Positions 18,677 to 27,669 of a stretch of 64,000 nt of DNA are shown here, one piece after another. The notes beneath the pieces are model-generated. The model did not search any database, was not told the DNA's origin, and saw only the letters and a program-made list of their open reading frames with translations. Position 1 is the first letter of the stretch. Every line of letters begins with the position of its first letter. A program made the position numbers and the translations under genes. Source of the stretch: Rhizobium sp. BK376 (GTDB taxonomy: Bacteria; Pseudomonadota; Alphaproteobacteria; Rhizobiales; Rhizobiaceae); contig NZ_SLZG01000008.1 in the NCBI RefSeq assembly GCF_004341625.1, forward strand, positions 62,001 to 126,000, read 5' to 3'.

Positions 18677-19942
18677 ATGCAGTCGTCATCAAGGAAACGA
18701 TATGCGCTGGTCGGCGCGGGCAACCGCGGCACGACCATGTGGGGCAAGGATCTGATCGAAGGGTGGGGCAATGAGGTCGAGCTCGTGGCCGTCTGTGACC
18801 TCAACCGGATGCGCGCCGAAAGGGCACTCGAATATATCGGCGTCAGAGCGCCCATCTACACGGATTTCGACGAATTGTTGCGGGTCGAGCGGCCGGATCT
18901 GGTCATCGTCTGCACCCGCGATTCCACCCATGACGACCTGATCGTCAAGGCGATGGAAGCGGGCGCCAATGTCATCAGTGAAAAGCCGATGACGACGACG
19001 GTCGACAAGATCAAGCGCATCCTCGAGGCCGAGAAGCGCACGGGCAAGAGGCTCGACGTTTCCTTCAACTACCGCTTCGCGCCGACGGCGGCAAAGATCA
19101 AGGAATTGCTGAATTCGGGCGTCATCGGAGACGTCACCTCGGTCGACTTTCACTGGTATCTTGATACCAGCCACGGCGCGGATTATTTCCGCCGCTGGCA
19201 TGCCTTCGTCGAAAATTCCGGCAGCCTCTTCGTTCACAAGGCGACCCATCATTTCGATCTCCTGAACTGGTATCTGGATTCCGATCCGCAGACGGTCTCG
19301 GCTTTCGCCGATCTCAAGCATTACGGCCGCAACGGGCCTTTCCGCGGCGAGCGCTGTCGCACCTGTCCGCACAGGGGCGAGTGCGACTATTTTCTCGATA
19401 TCAGCAAGGTGCCGCTGCTCCAGAGCCTTTACGAGGTTCCCTCGTCGGAGGACGGCTATGTCCGCGATGCCTGTGTGTTCCGCGAGAGCATCGACATTCC
19501 CGATACGATGGTGGCCTCTATCCGTTATCAGAACGGCGTGCAGGTCTCCTATTCGTTGAATACCTATATGCCGATCGAAGGGCACCACATTGCCTTCAAT
19601 GGTCACAAGGGCCGTATCGAGCTGCGACAATACGAGGCGCAGCCCTGGACTATGCCGCCTGCCGACGAGATCGTCGTCATGAAGAATTTCGACGGAGTCG
19701 AGCGTATCTGGGTGCCTTACTCTTCGGGTGGCCATTATGGCGGCGACGACCGGCTGCGCAACATGCTCCTGAAAACCGGGCCGAACGACGAACTCAGGCA
19801 GCGTGCAGGATCGCGGGCAGGGGCCATGTCTGTTCTCTGTGGCATCGCGGCACTGAAAAGCAGCCGCACAGGCACACCCGTCTCCATTGCGGACATATGG
19901 GGTGACGACAACGGCCTCAACCTCTTGGATACGCGGCTTTAG
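18677..19942 (+). CDS. Gfo/Idh/MocA family oxidoreductase (c)
   Basis: Third dehydrogenase of the locus, 421 aa, with Rossmann motif GAGNRG and catalytic EKP in ISEKPMTT. It is longer than the other two and has a cysteine-containing insertion (RCRTCPHRGECDYF) that may bind a metal. The ATG at 18677 is preferred because GGAGGAGAG lies 4-5 bp upstream; an in-frame start at 18629 lacks this. It lies 61 bp after the enolase-superfamily gene and is probably co-transcribed. Confidence 0.88.
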   Translation: MQSSSRKRYALVGAGNRGTTMWGKDLIEGWGNEVELVAVCDLNRMRAERALEYIGVRAPIYTDFDELLRVERPDLVIVCTRDSTHDDLIVKAMEAGANVISEKPMTTTVDKIKRILEAEKRTGKRLDVSFNYRFAPTAAKIKELLNSGVIGDVTSVDFHWYLDTSHGADYFRRWHAFVENSGSLFVHKATHHFDLLNWYLDSDPQTVSAFADLKHYGRNGPFRGERCRTCPHRGECDYFLDISKVPLLQSLYEVPSSEDGYVRDACVFRESIDIPDTMVASIRYQNGVQVSYSLNTYMPIEGHHIAFNGHKGRIELRQYEAQPWTMPPADEIVVMKNFDGVERIWVPYSSGGHYGGDDRLRNMLLKTGPNDELRQRAGSRAGAMSVLCGIAALKSSRTGTPVSIADIWGDDNGLNLLDTRL

Positions 19943-19957
19943 AGTCGCGTCGTCCGC

Positions 19958-20536
19958 TTATTCACATTCCGGCAATTGATTGGCGTAGAGTGCGGCCATG
20001 CCGGCGACGCGCCTTGCCGTCGCCTGCAGGCTGGCATTGCCGCGCCAGCTACCTTGCGCATAGGCCTTGGGGCCAACGTAGTATGCGATGTAGAGGCTGT
20101 AGGCGTCGTTCAGCGCAATGCCGTTCTGCAGGTGGCTCTGCTCATGGTACCAGCCAATGAAGTCGATCGCGTCGACGAAGTTCGATCGCCGTGCGCCCCA
20201 GTGGCCGGTTTCCCGCTGGTATTTGTCCCATGTACCATCGAGCGCCTGCGAGTAGCCGTAGGCGGTTGAAGGACGCGTCCAGGGAATGAAGCCGAGCAGC
20301 TTCGTCCGGGGTGGCCGCGCATAGGGGCTGAAGCCCGATTCCGCATAGACCGTCGCCATCAGAATGGGCACGGGGACACCATATTCCCGCTGGGTGTTCT
20401 CCGCCGCCCGGCGCCAATTATTGAACCAGCCATCGCGCTGATCGAAGATCGCGCAGACGTTTCTCGTCTGATGAGGAGCCGTCGCGCAGCCGGCCAAAAG
20501 CGCCAAGGCGACGATAAAGACGGTACGGGTACGCAT
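19958..20536 (-). CDS. Lytic transglycosylase-like lipoprotein
   Basis: A 192-aa SLT-fold lipoprotein, probably cutting peptidoglycan glycan strands. The lipobox is LLAGC with Cys17, and the catalytic Glu is E66 in AESGFS. Downstream YGYSQALDGTWDKYQ fits the GYxQ segment of the fold. It stands alone, convergent with the oxidoreductase gene. No cell-wall genes are adjacent. Confidence 0.85.
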   Translation of the reverse strand: MRTRTVFIVALALLAGCATAPHQTRNVCAIFDQRDGWFNNWRRAAENTQREYGVPVPILMATVYAESGFSPYARPPRTKLLGFIPWTRPSTAYGYSQALDGTWDKYQRETGHWGARRSNFVDAIDFIGWYHEQSHLQNGIALNDAYSLYIAYYVGPKAYAQGSWRGNASLQATARRVAGMAALYANQLPECE

Positions 20537-20633
20537 TACAAACCTCTCTTTCGAGAGATTACTAAGTCATGAACGTTAAAAACGGGTTTTTAGACAATCC
20601 CAAATCTAAGCATGTGTCTTTTGGTAGGCTGGT

Positions 20634-21644
20634 TCATGCCATATGCTGAAGATCCTGCCGATGAACCCGATAAAGCAGGGGTTTTCCTTCTATGAAGCGG
20701 CAGACCTCATCGACGGCCATCTCGCCGAGCCGCGTTCTCTCCAATCCGACAGCGCCGGCGATATGGGGCGTCAGAAAGACGTTGGGCAGATCGTAGAAAG
20801 GCGAGGCGGCGTCCGGTATTTCCGGATCGGTCACGTCGATCACGGCATCGATGCGTCCGGACTTGAGCACGTCGATCAGTGCGGCTTCGTCCACGAGCGC
20901 GCCGCGCGCGGTGTTGATCAGAGTTGCCCCGGCCTTCATCAGCGACAGGCGTCGGGCATCGATCATGTGCCGCGTTGCGGGCAGGGATGGTGCATGAATG
21001 GAGACGATATCGGCTGTAGCTATCAGCGCATCGAGATCGAGTTTTTCGACGCCCAATTGCTGCGCCTCGCTGTCGTCCATAATGGGATCGTAGACGATCA
21101 CGCGATAGTCGAAGGGCCGGAGCAGTTCGATCACCCGCCGCCCGATCCGCGAAGCGCCGACGATACCGACGATCCGCCGGTAGTTGCCGATGGCTTCCGC
21201 TTGCATCGGCATCGTGCGCGCACGGCTACGGTCTGCGACATAGAGATTGCGGAAGCGGAAGACTTTCTTGCCGGCGAAGATGATGGCGGCGAGGGTGAGT
21301 TCTGCGACGGGCACGGCATTGGCCTGTGCGGCGTGGCTGACCGCTATGCCGACATCGAATACGCCGTCGTCGATCAGTCCTTTGACCGTGCCGGCCGCAT
21401 GAACGATGAGCTTCAGATGTGGAGCGCGGGAGAGCTCGCCGGCATCGATTGGCGGCGCTCCCCAGCCGGTGACAAGGATTTCCGCTTCGGCCAATAGCCG
21501 CCGGGACCGTTCGTCATCGAAGCGCACCATCGGCGCGACATCGAGAAGGCGTCCGATCCCGGCCAGCTTTTCAAGAAGGAGCGGCGTCAGCACATGCTGG
21601 GTGCGGCTCGGCTGCATGGCAAGGGCGATGGTGGGTCTGATCAC
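20634..21644 (-). CDS. D-2-hydroxyacid dehydrogenase
   Basis: NAD(P)-dependent dehydrogenase of the glyoxylate/hydroxypyruvate reductase family, 336 aa. The Rossmann segment is GIVGASRIGRRV, the substrate Arg is in NTARGALVDE, and the catalytic His is in TPHIAG. The GTG at 21644 overlaps the DUF2264 stop (GTGA), which shows coupling and gives a normal family length; the longer in-frame start at 21746 would lie inside the DUF2264 gene. It probably acts on a sugar-acid product of the same pathway. Confidence 0.9.
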   Translation of the reverse strand: MIRPTIALAMQPSRTQHVLTPLLLEKLAGIGRLLDVAPMVRFDDERSRRLLAEAEILVTGWGAPPIDAGELSRAPHLKLIVHAAGTVKGLIDDGVFDVGIAVSHAAQANAVPVAELTLAAIIFAGKKVFRFRNLYVADRSRARTMPMQAEAIGNYRRIVGIVGASRIGRRVIELLRPFDYRVIVYDPIMDDSEAQQLGVEKLDLDALIATADIVSIHAPSLPATRHMIDARRLSLMKAGATLINTARGALVDEAALIDVLKSGRIDAVIDVTDPEIPDAASPFYDLPNVFLTPHIAGAVGLERTRLGEMAVDEVCRFIEGKPLLYRVHRQDLQHMA

Positions 21645-23497
21645 GGCAGTCGGCTCGGTGCTTCGATGGCGCTGATGGTAACGCCGTCCCGCTCGACGAG
21701 TGCGCGCAATGCATCGATATCGGGCGTGCCGGGTGCATGGGGCCAAGCGGTGGAAACAGCATTGGGATCGCGCAAAGCAAGAACGGCCGAGATCAAAATC
21801 GTCTCGCCCGCAGGGATCTCGGCGCGCAATTGCGGGACCAGTGTCCTTGCGACGATGAGGTTGGTGTTCGGGGGCGCCTTCTGCGCTATGCCTGTCCGTT
21901 CGACCGAAGAGCCGAGGTCGAGAATGCCGCTGAAATCCGCTTCACCGACAGCATAGGCAGAGCCTTTGTCCGCGACGAGAGTGTCGGCATTGAAGTCGCG
22001 ACGCGCTATGGCGAAGCCGCCTTCGGCAGTCTGCAAGGGTCTTGGCGTCACGACACGGTGGGCGCGGATATGCCACTGTGCCGAAGGGATGAGCCATGTT
22101 TCTACTGATACATCACTGAAGGGTGACCATTTCGAATAGAGGACATCGCCGGCAAGCCTGGCGTCGCTGTTGGTCTCGCGAACCCGATAGTGCAGGCCGT
22201 CGTCACTGAAGGCGAGCATGGAATCGAAGGCGCCGCCGACAAAGGCGCGCTCATCGCTTTCAACGCTGAAACCGTAGCGGGCCGAATAGGCGAATTTGGC
22301 ATATTTCTCGGAGCCGAACCGCATCTGCAGGTTTTCCTGACCGGAGGAGAGCGCGATGACATCGCCCTTGGTGCGCATCATCACCATGCCGGGATGGCGC
22401 TGCGGCGCGACTGTCGCCTCCTCGACCAGCGGCTTTTCTTCCGCGGTCCAGAAGGGATGGTTGCTATCGAGCGCCAATGGGAGGAACGCCTTGAAGGCCC
22501 AATAGGGCGAGCCGGCGGAATTGTAGTTCTCCGACATCAATAGGTTCGGGTATCCGTAACCGATCGGCAATGTTCCGTCGCTGTTGGCGATCGGCTTGTC
22601 CGACCACCAGCGCAGATGCCGCAGGCAGAGCCCTTTGATTTCACCCCAGGGCAGCGCCTCCAGGTCGGCAAAGGCAAGTGCCGACCAGAAGCCGGCACAG
22701 GCGAAGCGATAGGTCAGGCTGCGGCCGAAGGGGATGACGGCGCCATCCTCGGCGAACCAGTTGCGGAAGTCCTTCGCAAAGAGCACGGCGCGTTCGCGGT
22801 AGCGCTTCGCATGGTCGTCGTCGATGAGCTTCGAATAGATCAGCCCGTAGAAATGCATGGCGAAGGGAATGTAATGATCGATGCGCCGTACATTGCCGTC
22901 ACGATACCAGCCGTCGCCGATATAGAAACCGTCGAGTTCGCGGAGATAGGTCTTGGTCAGGCTGCGATCGAAATCCGCGCCGAGGCGATCGAGTGCGATA
23001 TCGACGAAGATGCGGAAGAATTTCCAGTTGTTGTCGGCATAGTCGAATTGGCGAGCCTGCTTGAGGTAGTTGATGACATTGTCGCGGGCGCGGCGATCGA
23101 GCGGCTCCCATATTTTCTCAGGCACGAGGGCAAGCGCAAAGCCGAGAGCGGCGAGTTCGACCATGCGCTGGTCGCGAGTGGCAACGGTGCCCCAATACTC
23201 CGGATGCGCGGGATCGGTTCCGTTCGCGATTCCCTCGGCATATTTGTCCCAATGGGCAAATTCGCTTCCGCCGGCTCCAAGCGGGGCGAGGCCCCACAAT
23301 GGACGGGCAAAGCCTTCCAGATCGGCAGCCGCGCGATCGAAATGAGCAGCAGTCGCATCCAGCCTTACACGGGCATTGCCCTGCGAGAAGTAGGGCAGCA
23401 GCGGATCGAAGAGATCTGTCAGCGCGCGCTCCATGTCTTTCCGATTGCGGAGCAGGTTGCCGGAGAGTGGATTGCTGCTGACAGGATCGTACGTCAT
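21641..23497 (-). CDS. DUF2264 domain protein
   Basis: A 618-aa cytoplasmic protein with no signal peptide. The N-terminal two thirds read as the helical DUF2264 domain (NPLSGNLLRNRKDMERALTD, FARPLWGLAPLGAGG, NWKFFRI) with a beta-rich C-terminal part. I recall that some DUF2264 proteins are glycoside hydrolases acting on uronic-acid-containing glycans (CAZy GH154), but this is from memory and should be checked. The ATG at 23497 fits the conserved start; upstream codons lack similarity. It follows the LacI gene with a 26-bp gap and is coupled to the dehydrogenase gene. Confidence 0.8.
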   Translation of the reverse strand: MTYDPVSSNPLSGNLLRNRKDMERALTDLFDPLLPYFSQGNARVRLDATAAHFDRAAADLEGFARPLWGLAPLGAGGSEFAHWDKYAEGIANGTDPAHPEYWGTVATRDQRMVELAALGFALALVPEKIWEPLDRRARDNVINYLKQARQFDYADNNWKFFRIFVDIALDRLGADFDRSLTKTYLRELDGFYIGDGWYRDGNVRRIDHYIPFAMHFYGLIYSKLIDDDHAKRYRERAVLFAKDFRNWFAEDGAVIPFGRSLTYRFACAGFWSALAFADLEALPWGEIKGLCLRHLRWWSDKPIANSDGTLPIGYGYPNLLMSENYNSAGSPYWAFKAFLPLALDSNHPFWTAEEKPLVEEATVAPQRHPGMVMMRTKGDVIALSSGQENLQMRFGSEKYAKFAYSARYGFSVESDERAFVGGAFDSMLAFSDDGLHYRVRETNSDARLAGDVLYSKWSPFSDVSVETWLIPSAQWHIRAHRVVTPRPLQTAEGGFAIARRDFNADTLVADKGSAYAVGEADFSGILDLGSSVERTGIAQKAPPNTNLIVARTLVPQLRAEIPAGETILISAVLALRDPNAVSTAWPHAPGTPDIDALRALVERDGVTISAIEAPSRLP

Positions 23498-23523
23498 GGA
23501 GTGGCTCTTTCGGGAACGATGGA

Positions 23524-24546
23524 TCAGGTCTCGCTTGGAAGGGTGCCGCCGCTCACCGGCACGACGGCATGGCATATCTGCCGCGTCGGCACGTTCCTGT
23601 CGCGGAAGCGGGATATCATCAGGGAGACGGAATCGCGTCCGATCGCGGCCCGGTCCACTCGCATGGTGGAGAGCGGCGGATCGGTCATCAATGCGCAGGG
23701 AAGATCGTCGAAACCGACAATGGCGAAATCCTCCGGCACGCGACGGCCTGCCTCTTTGACTGCCTCCAGCACGCCAACGGCGACGAAGTCGTTCATGCAG
23801 AATGCCGCCGTGAAGTCGGGGCTTTCCGTCAGCACGGCAGATGTCACGGCATGGGCTTCCGCACTGGCACTTCCCTGAAACGACAGGGGCAGGAGGCGGC
23901 TGGTGGCACCTTCGACGGCAGATATGGCCGCGTCGAAGCCGCGCGTGCGCTCGTGGATCGTCTGGCGATGCAAGCCCGTCAGGTGGAGAACGCGGCGATG
24001 GCCGGCGGCCAGAATCCGGCTGGTCGCCTCGAATGCGCCAAAGAAATTCGCAGGCGATACGCCATCGAAGCGCATCCTGGGATCCGTGCCGTTGACCAGG
24101 ACGAGCGGCGTGCCGCTCTCCTCCAGCCAGAGGCGCAGTTCATCCGATGGATCGATGCCGACGAGAAACAGGCCCTCGGCCTTTGCGGTCGACATCTGCT
24201 CCCGAACGTTTTCAGGCGTTATCCGCGCCTCGCGAACGAGGCGTATATCGAACGGCATTCCTCGTTCGAGGGCATTGGCCCGCAATCCCTCTACGATGCC
24301 TTCGTAGAAGACGCTCAGCCCGCCGGTGGCGCTGTCGCTGGCAATCAGCGCAAGTCCGCCGGGCAATGGTTCGGCAGAGGACTTTACGGGATAGCCGATA
24401 TCGGCTGCGACCTTGAGGATATGCTGACGGATGACCGCGCTGATGCCGGGTTCGTTGGCAAGGACGCGCGATACCGTCGAGATCGACACGCCCGCTTTTT
24501 CGGCGATGTCTGCCTGGCGCAGACGTTTTGAGCGAATTTCATTCAT
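23524..24546 (-). CDS. LacI-family transcriptional repressor
   Basis: A 340-aa LacI/GalR regulator. The HTH is at about residues 13-35 (ADIAEKAGVSISTVSRVLAN) with a sugar-binding periplasmic-type domain following. It is first gene of the minus-strand operon with DUF2264 and the dehydrogenase, and is divergent from the binding protein at 24694. TGCAAATTTGCA dyads in the shared promoter region are its likely operators, so it probably represses both directions until the sugar binds. Confidence 0.92.
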   Translation of the reverse strand: MNEIRSKRLRQADIAEKAGVSISTVSRVLANEPGISAVIRQHILKVAADIGYPVKSSAEPLPGGLALIASDSATGGLSVFYEGIVEGLRANALERGMPFDIRLVREARITPENVREQMSTAKAEGLFLVGIDPSDELRLWLEESGTPLVLVNGTDPRMRFDGVSPANFFGAFEATSRILAAGHRRVLHLTGLHRQTIHERTRGFDAAISAVEGATSRLLPLSFQGSASAEAHAVTSAVLTESPDFTAAFCMNDFVAVGVLEAVKEAGRRVPEDFAIVGFDDLPCALMTDPPLSTMRVDRAAIGRDSVSLMISRFRDRNVPTRQICHAVVPVSGGTLPSET

Positions 24547-24558
24547 GGCTCGATCCTA

Positions 24559-24579
24559 TGCAAATAATGCAAATTTGCA
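24559..24579. promoter_or_regulatory. Likely LacI-family operator
   Basis: Two tandem copies of ATGCAAAT (24559-24566 and 24567-24574), the second running into the 12-bp dyad TGCAAATTTGCA (24568-24579). TTGCA also recurs at 24596-24600 and 24614-24618. The cluster lies 13 bp upstream of the lacI-type gene, fitting autoregulation. Confidence 0.65.
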
Positions 24580-24693
24580 ATAGAAAGATATAATCTTGCA
24601 AAAAACTTTCATATTGCATACCCTTTCTCCCATGGACACGATCGGTCGGAGGGCCGTTCCTGTGCAAGGTTTCGCAAGAGAAGGAGGAAACTC

Positions 24694-25992
24694 ATGCGAT
24701 TGAACCGCCGTTCATTTATGGTTGCATCCGCAGGCGCTGCAGCGGGCCTGGCCTTTGGAGCTACGCAATCCCGATCTGCCTTTGCCGCGGACAATGTCCA
24801 GCTTCGCGCGATGTGGTGGGGCGGCAACGACCGCACCAAGCGCACCGTCGATGTCGCCAAGCTGTTCCACGAAAAGAATGCCGACATCGACGTCATCGGC
24901 GAAAGCATCAGCGGCGACGGCTACTGGACCAAGCTCGCAACCGAGATGGCGAGCCGCGACATTGCCGACGTCTTCCAGCTCGAGCCGAGCACGATCTCGG
25001 ATTATTCCAAGCGCGGCGCTTGCCTGGCGCTTGATGAGTTCGTTCCGTCCACCCTGAAGGTCGATGCCTTCGGCAAGGATGTGCTGAAGCTGACGACGGT
25101 GGACAACAAACTGTGGGGTATCGGCCTCGGCCTGAATTCCTTCGCACTGTTCTATGACGATGACATGTTCAAGAAGGTCGGCATCAATCCGCCCGGTCCG
25201 GATACGACCTGGGATGATTATGCCAAGATCGCCGTCGAGATGACCAAGGCTGCCGGCAAGCGCAGCTATTGGGGCGGGCCATATGGCGCACGCTACAACT
25301 ATGTCTTCGACGCCTGGCTGCGCCAACGCGGCAAGATGCTCTATACCAACGAGGGCGCACTCGGTTTCGGCGTAGACGACGCTAAGGAGTGGTATTCCTA
25401 CTGGGAGGACCTGCGCCAGAAGGGCGGCACTGTCTCCGCTGATGTTCAGACGCTCGACCAGAACGTCATCGAGAGCAATTGCCTGGCGCTCGGCAAGTCG
25501 GCAATGGGCATGGCCTATTCCAACCAGCTGGTCGGATATCAGCTGGTCGTGAAGGACAAGCTTGCCGTCACCATGTTGCCGCGCGAGAAGAAAGGCGGGC
25601 CGTCCGGCCATTACTATCGTCCCGCGCTGATCTGGAGCGTTGGTGCGACGACGCAGCATGGCGAACAGGCGGCAAAATTCATCGACTTCTTCGTCAACGA
25701 CGTGGAGGCCGGCAAGATCCTCGGCGTCGAGCGCGGCGTTCCGATGTCGCCTGCGGTTCGTCAGGCGATTCTTCCCGGTCTCAACCCGACGGAACAGGCG
25801 ACCGTCAAATATGTGGAGCTTCTGAAGGATCAGGTCGGCGACTACCCGCCGCCGGCGCCGCTCGGATCGACGGAATTCGACCAGAAGGTCATGCGGCCGA
25901 TCGCCGACCAGCTTGCCTTCGGCAAGATTACCGTTGCCGAGGCCGCAGAGAAGCTCGTATCGCAGGGTAAGACGACAATCAAAGCCGGCTAA
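24694..25992 (+). CDS. ABC sugar importer substrate-binding protein (2), orphan
   Basis: A 432-aa SBP_bac_1 protein with a Tat-like signal (MRLNRRSFMVASAG... to SAFA). AAGGAGGAA precedes the ATG. It is divergent from the LacI gene and has a terminator right after its stop, so no permease or ATPase is encoded with it. It is a clear paralogue of the binding protein at 15360-16646 (shared WWG...DRTxRTVD, WLRQRGKMLY, LGVERGVP), which suggests it might deliver a related sugar to that locus's permeases, or to permeases elsewhere. Confidence 0.92.
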   Translation: MRLNRRSFMVASAGAAAGLAFGATQSRSAFAADNVQLRAMWWGGNDRTKRTVDVAKLFHEKNADIDVIGESISGDGYWTKLATEMASRDIADVFQLEPSTISDYSKRGACLALDEFVPSTLKVDAFGKDVLKLTTVDNKLWGIGLGLNSFALFYDDDMFKKVGINPPGPDTTWDDYAKIAVEMTKAAGKRSYWGGPYGARYNYVFDAWLRQRGKMLYTNEGALGFGVDDAKEWYSYWEDLRQKGGTVSADVQTLDQNVIESNCLALGKSAMGMAYSNQLVGYQLVVKDKLAVTMLPREKKGGPSGHYYRPALIWSVGATTQHGEQAAKFIDFFVNDVEAGKILGVERGVPMSPAVRQAILPGLNPTEQATVKYVELLKDQVGDYPPPAPLGSTEFDQKVMRPIADQLAFGKITVAEAAEKLVSQGKTTIKAG

Positions 25993-25999
25993 TGTTTTG

Positions 26000-26030
26000 C
26001 AGGCAGGCAGCGCATTTGCCGCCTGTTTCT
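26000..26030 (+). terminator. Probable terminator after binding protein 2
   Basis: CAGGCAGGCA and TGCCGCCTG pair with one bulge and are followed by TTTCT, 8 bp after the stop. Confidence 0.5.
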
Positions 26031-26271
26031 GCCCGGTAACCTTTCTCCTTGCCTTCGGCATGGGGTTCTTGGCAAACCCGCTTGCGTCGATGAGACCGCG
26101 CTCTTTGGCGCGGCGAGGGCGGAGCGTGCCGGCATCCTCCGATCTTCCGGCAAGTCGAGCAATCGAGGGGCGGATAAGTTTTTCCTCGCATTTTAGGGTG
26201 ATCTTCGCCATATGAGCGGCAAGATGCTGCACGCGGCCTTTAATGGTGAGACCTGAGGTAAGAGTAAGACG

Positions 26272-27273
26272 ATGATTTCCGGGCGTCCTGTTTTCGCCGT
26301 TGCTCCCATGATCGACTGGACCGATCGGCACTGCCGCTTCTTTCACCGGCAGATCAGCCGTAATGCGCTGCTCTATACCGAAATGGTGGTGGCCGACGCG
26401 ATCATTCATGGGCCGCGGGATCGTCTGCTTGGCCATGATGCAGCGGAACATCCTGTTGCGCTGCAGCTTGGCGGATCGGATCCGGCAAAGCTTGCCGAGG
26501 CGGTGCGGATCGCCGAGCCCTATCGCTACGACGAGATCAACCTCAATGTCGGCTGCCCCTCGGACCGCGTGCAGTCCGGGACCTTCGGCGCCTGCCTGAT
26601 GCAGACGCCTGATGTCGTGGCGGCAAGCGTTGCGGCGATGAAGGCGGTCGCAACCGTGCCGGTCACAGTCAAATGCCGCATCGGCGTCGACGATCAGGAG
26701 CCGGAAGAGGTGCTGCCCGACTTCATCGCCCGAGTCATCGACGCCGGCGCGGACGTGGTCTGGGTGCATGCGCGCAAGGCCTGGCTGAAAGGCCTGTCGC
26801 CCAAGGAGAATCGCGAGATCCCGCCGCTCGATTACGATATCGTCTATCGCATGAAGCAGCGCTGGCCGGATGTCTTCATCGGCATCAACGGCGGCATCCA
26901 GACGCTTGATGAGGCCGAGGCGCATCTGCGCCATGTCGACGGCGTCATGCTCGGCCGTGCGGCCTACCAGAACGCCGCCATCCTTGCCGACGTCGACCGC
27001 CGCTTCTATGGCGCGCCGGCGGCCGCGCCGGACTGGAACGCCCTGCGCGACGCGATGATGGCCTATGCGGCCGATCATATCGGCAATGGCGGCAGGCTGC
27101 AGCATGTCGCACGCCATATGGTTGGCCTGTTTAGCGGCCTTCCCGGCGCGCGGCGCTATCGCCAGATTCTCTCCACCGACGCTACGAAGAACGGGGCAGG
27201 GCCTGAAGTGATCGCCGCCGCCTTCGCCGCAGTAGAAACCGCAGCGCTGGAGCGCGAGGCGATCAGCGCCTAA
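26272..27273 (+). CDS. dusA: tRNA-dihydrouridine synthase A
   Basis: Flavin enzyme that reduces uridine 20 (and 20a) in the tRNA D-loop. The FMN-binding N-terminus is PVFAVAPMIDWTDRHCRFFHR, and the catalytic Cys is C95 in NLNVGCPSDRVQ. The DusA-type GTFGACLM, KCRIGVDD and HARKAWLKGLSPKENR segments are all present. Length is 333 aa, normal for DusA. It stands alone between the sugar locus and the cold-shock gene. Confidence 0.94.
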   Translation: MISGRPVFAVAPMIDWTDRHCRFFHRQISRNALLYTEMVVADAIIHGPRDRLLGHDAAEHPVALQLGGSDPAKLAEAVRIAEPYRYDEINLNVGCPSDRVQSGTFGACLMQTPDVVAASVAAMKAVATVPVTVKCRIGVDDQEPEEVLPDFIARVIDAGADVVWVHARKAWLKGLSPKENREIPPLDYDIVYRMKQRWPDVFIGINGGIQTLDEAEAHLRHVDGVMLGRAAYQNAAILADVDRRFYGAPAAAPDWNALRDAMMAYAADHIGNGGRLQHVARHMVGLFSGLPGARRYRQILSTDATKNGAGPEVIAAAFAAVETAALEREAISA

Positions 27274-27398
27274 GGCGCTCTTGCACGTTTACCCGAACCC
27301 GTAAAAAACATCCGATGCGATACCCTCCGTCGTTTCGGGCATTATCTCATGTTCGGAAGGGGCGGGGACGGGCGGTTGCCCGTTATTCCTCACAACGC

Positions 27399-27428
27399 AA
27401 AACGGCGCGCCTTGCGGCACGCCGTTTC
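27399..27428 (-). terminator. Probable terminator of the cold-shock gene
   Basis: Stem AAACGGCGxGCC/GGCxCGCCGTTT with one internal mismatch, about 30 bp after the minus-strand stop and followed by TTTTG on that strand. Confidence 0.65.
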
Positions 27429-27459
27429 GAAACTTTGGCTTCGCTATGAGGCGAAAGGC

Positions 27460-27669
27460 TTAGGCCTGGATGTTGACGGCCTTCGGGCCCTTGCCCATGC
27501 GATCCGGCTCGGTGTCGAAGGTAACCTGCTGGCCTTCGCGCAGCGTCTGGATACCAGAAGCCTGGAGAGCGGAAATGTGGACGAATACGTCCTTAGCGCC
27601 GCCGTCCGGAGTGATGAAACCAAAACCCTTGTCCTGGTTGAAGAATTTTACGGTGCCCTTGGTGGCCAT
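27460..27669 (-). CDS. Cold-shock protein (CspA family)
   Basis: A 69-aa single-domain RNA chaperone. RNP1 is KGFGFI (14-19) and RNP2 VFVHI (28-32), both intact. AAAGGA lies about 8 bp before the ATG. It is preceded by nearly 480 bp without another gene, as expected for a cold-shock gene with a long leader. Which of the several rhizobial csp paralogues this is cannot be told. Confidence 0.95.
   Translation of the reverse strand: MATKGTVKFFNQDKGFGFITPDGGAKDVFVHISALQASGIQTLREGQQVTFDTEPDRMGKGPKAVNIQA

Noticed and set aside
24712..27117. 801-codon minus-strand frame
   Set aside because: It runs antisense to the second binding-protein gene and to dusA, both clear genes.
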